From contig PHCE01000013.1 in the NCBI GenBank assembly GCA_002840765.1, positions 62,001-126,000 on the forward strand: a stretch of 64,000 bases of DNA, written 5' to 3'. Under the pieces are notes generated by a model, which was given only the letters and a program-made list of their open reading frames with translations, was not told where the DNA came from and made no database searches. Shown piece by piece: positions 62,420 through 64,000 of this stretch. The stretch comes from Betaproteobacteria bacterium HGW-Betaproteobacteria-7. GTDB taxonomy: Bacteria > Pseudomonadota > Gammaproteobacteria > Burkholderiales > Rhodocyclaceae. Position 1 is the stretch's first letter. Each line of letters starts with the position of its first letter. Both the position numbers and the translations under genes were made by a program.

Positions 62420-64000
62420 GTGCTTGAAGCCTATCGCGCCCACGTAGCAGAGCGTGCAGCCCTCGGTATCCCGCCGCTGCCCCTGTCCAAGCAACAGACC
62501 ACCGAACTGGTCGCCCTGCTGAAGAATCCGCCAGCCGGCGAAGAAGCGGCCCTGGTCGAGCTGATCACCTACCGCGTGCCGGCTGGTGTCGATGATGCCG
62601 CCAAGGTCAAGGCCGAGTTCCTGGCCAAGGTCGCCAAGGGCGAAGAAGCCTGTGCGCTGATTTCCAAGGAAAAAGCCACCGAACTGCTCGGCACCATGCT
62701 CGGCGGTTACAACGTCAAGCCGCTGATCGACCTGCTCGCCTGTCCGACCTGCGGCGCCGTCGCCGCCGAAGGCCTGAAGAAGACCCTGCTGGTGTTCGAT
62801 TTCTTCCACGACGTCGCCGAACTGGCCAAGGGCGGCAACGCCAATGCCAAGGGCGTGATGCAGTCGTGGGCCGACGCCGAGTGGTTCACCTCGCGTCCGG
62901 AAGTCCCGGCTTCGCAGAAGCTGACCGTCTTCAAGGTCACCGGCGAAACCAATACCGACGACCTGTCGCCGGCCCCGGATGCCTGGTCGCGTCCTGACAT
63001 CCCGCTGCACGCGCTGGCCATGCTGAAGAACGCCCGTCCGGGTATCAACCCCGACGAACCTGGTGCCCGTGGCCCGATCAAGCAACTCGAAGCGCTGGCC
63101 GCCAAGGGCAACCTGATCGCCTACGTCGGTGACGTGGTTGGTACCGGTTCTTCACGCAAGTCCGCCACCAACTCGGTGCTGTGGTTCACCGGCGAAGACA
63201 TCCCGTTCGTCCCGAACAAGCGTTTCGGCGGTTTCTGCCTGGGCTCCAAGATCGCTCCGATCTTCTTCAACACCATGGAAGATGCCGGCGCGCTGCCGAT
63301 CGAAATCGACGCCGGTCAGATGGACATGGGCGACGAGATCGAGCTCAAGGTTGATCAAGCCACCGGCAAGGTCACCGCGCTGAAGAACGGCACCGTCATC
63401 GCCGAATCGCAACTGAAGACCCTGGTTATCCTCGACGAAGTCCGTGCCGGCGGTCGTATTCCGCTGATCATCGGCCGTGGCCTGACCACCAAGGCGCGTG
63501 AATTCCTCGGCCTGCCGCAATCGACTCTGTTCCGTCTGCCGCAAAACCCGGCTGACGACGGCAAGGGTTACTCGCTGGCCCAGAAGATGGTTGGCAAGGC
63601 CTGCGGCGTGACCGGCATCCTGCCGGGTACCTACTGCGAGCCGAAGATGACCACCGTTGGTTCGCAAGACACCACCGGCCCGATGACCCGCGACGAACTG
63701 AAGGACCTGGCCTGCCTCGGCTTCTCCGCCGACCTGGTCATGCAGTCCTTCTGCCACACCGCCGCTTATCCGAAGCTGGTCGACGTGCGCATGCACCGCG
63801 AACTGCCGTCCTTCATCTCCACCCGCGGCGGCGTTTCGCTGCGTCCGGGTGACGGCGTCATCCACTCCTGGCTGAACCGCCTGCTGCTGCCGGATACCGT
63901 TGGTACCGGTGGTGACTCGCACACCCGTTTCCCGATCGGCATCTCCTTCCCGGCCGGTTCCGGCCTGGTCGCCTTTGCCGCCGCCACCGGCGTCATGCCG
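62420..64000 (+). CDS. acnB: Bifunctional aconitase/2-methylisocitrate dehydratase AcnB, 3' end outside the window
   Basis: The gene starts with GTG at 62420 ([16 protein letters not shown]), with AAAGGAAG 6 bases upstream, and stays open to the right edge, giving the first 527 of about 860 residues. The N-terminal HEAT-like domain, the swivel domain ([48 protein letters not shown]) and the start of the catalytic core ([34 protein letters not shown]) all match AcnB. The three cysteines of the 4Fe-4S cluster lie beyond the window. AcnB is the main TCA-cycle aconitase in proteobacteria. Confidence 0.95.
   Translation, partial: MLEAYRAHVAERAALGIPPLPLSKQQTTELVALLKNPPAGEEAALVELITYRVPAGVDDAAKVKAEFLAKVAKGEEACALISKEKATELLGTMLGGYNVKPLIDLLACPTCGAVAAEGLKKTLLVFDFFHDVAELAKGGNANAKGVMQSWADAEWFTSRPEVPASQKLTVFKVTGETNTDDLSPAPDAWSRPDIPLHALAMLKNARPGINPDEPGARGPIKQLEALAAKGNLIAYVGDVVGTGSSRKSATNSVLWFTGEDIPFVPNKRFGGFCLGSKIAPIFFNTMEDAGALPIEIDAGQMDMGDEIELKVDQATGKVTALKNGTVIAESQLKTLVILDEVRAGGRIPLIIGRGLTTKAREFLGLPQSTLFRLPQNPADDGKGYSLAQKMVGKACGVTGILPGTYCEPKMTTVGSQDTTGPMTRDELKDLACLGFSADLVMQSFCHTAAYPKLVDVRMHRELPSFISTRGGVSLRPGDGVIHSWLNRLLLPDTVGTGGDSHTRFPIGISFPAGSGLVAFAAATGVMP

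Noticed and set aside
1-64000. CRISPR arrays, tRNA or rRNA genes
   Set aside because: No regularly spaced repeats and no tRNA cloverleaf or rRNA signature were found on reading both strands; small RNAs cannot be excluded.

Overview
The window looks like a chromosomal segment of a high-GC denitrifying betaproteobacterium, most likely from the Rhodocyclales (Azonexus/Dechloromonas/Thauera-like). The signs are a complete nitrous oxide reductase operon with a Tat-exported NosZ, an EpsF/EpsG-type exopolysaccharide locus, many c-di-GMP proteins and an AcnB-type aconitase. The genus call is inference; there is no rRNA or tRNA here to anchor it.

Positions 1-6450 form an accessory island with visibly lower GC and rarer codons than the rest. 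It carries a 1060-residue reverse transcriptase fused to a nitrilase-like domain (DRT1/UG1 class of defence RT). The RT is bracketed by three otherwise unrelated small proteins that each carry an R-N-x3-H motif of the HEPN RNase type. An orphan multi-zinc-finger gene, a 34-bp imperfect direct repeat and an IS3-type transposase remnant follow. This is the strongest candidate for a new or extended defence system.

Positions 6458-16767 are core and signalling genes: two YkgJ-like cysteine-cluster proteins, a PAS hybrid histidine kinase, divergent dmlR/dmlA (D-malate/tartrate oxidation) with a TauE-type exporter, a TrmB-like methyltransferase, and a translationally coupled pair made of a cytosolic CZB chemoreceptor and a globin-coupled GGDEF-EAL protein.

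Positions 16894-26928 (minus strand) hold a NarX/NarL-like two-component pair, then nosZ-nosR-nosD-nosF-nosY-nosL and a small cytochrome c. An FNR/NNR-type box lies about 120 bp upstream of nosZ.

Positions 27169-48170 (plus strand) are a long exopolysaccharide operon: a small secreted protein with a PEP-CTERM-like tail, EpsF and EpsG, a Wzy-like polymerase, four glycosyltransferases, a GH16 glycanase, a pyruvyltransferase, a Wzx flippase, a DUF707-like protein and the initiating phosphoglycosyltransferase. It ends in an unusual acyl module: MBOAT and SGNH transferases, an acyl carrier protein, a MaoC-type protein, an SDR and an FkbH-like HAD protein. Many of these genes overlap by 4 bp, so they are probably co-translated. 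No exosortase (EpsH) is present.

Positions 48134-62001 (mostly minus strand) contain an MsbA-like ABC exporter. Next is a three-gene operon of a TonB receptor, a periplasmic binding protein and a 1340-residue hybrid kinase/HPt/GGDEF/EAL protein. Last is a metabolic operon of unknown purpose: an acetolactate-synthase-like TPP enzyme, an SDR and two citrate-synthase-fold proteins. A 5' fragment of acnB runs off the right edge.
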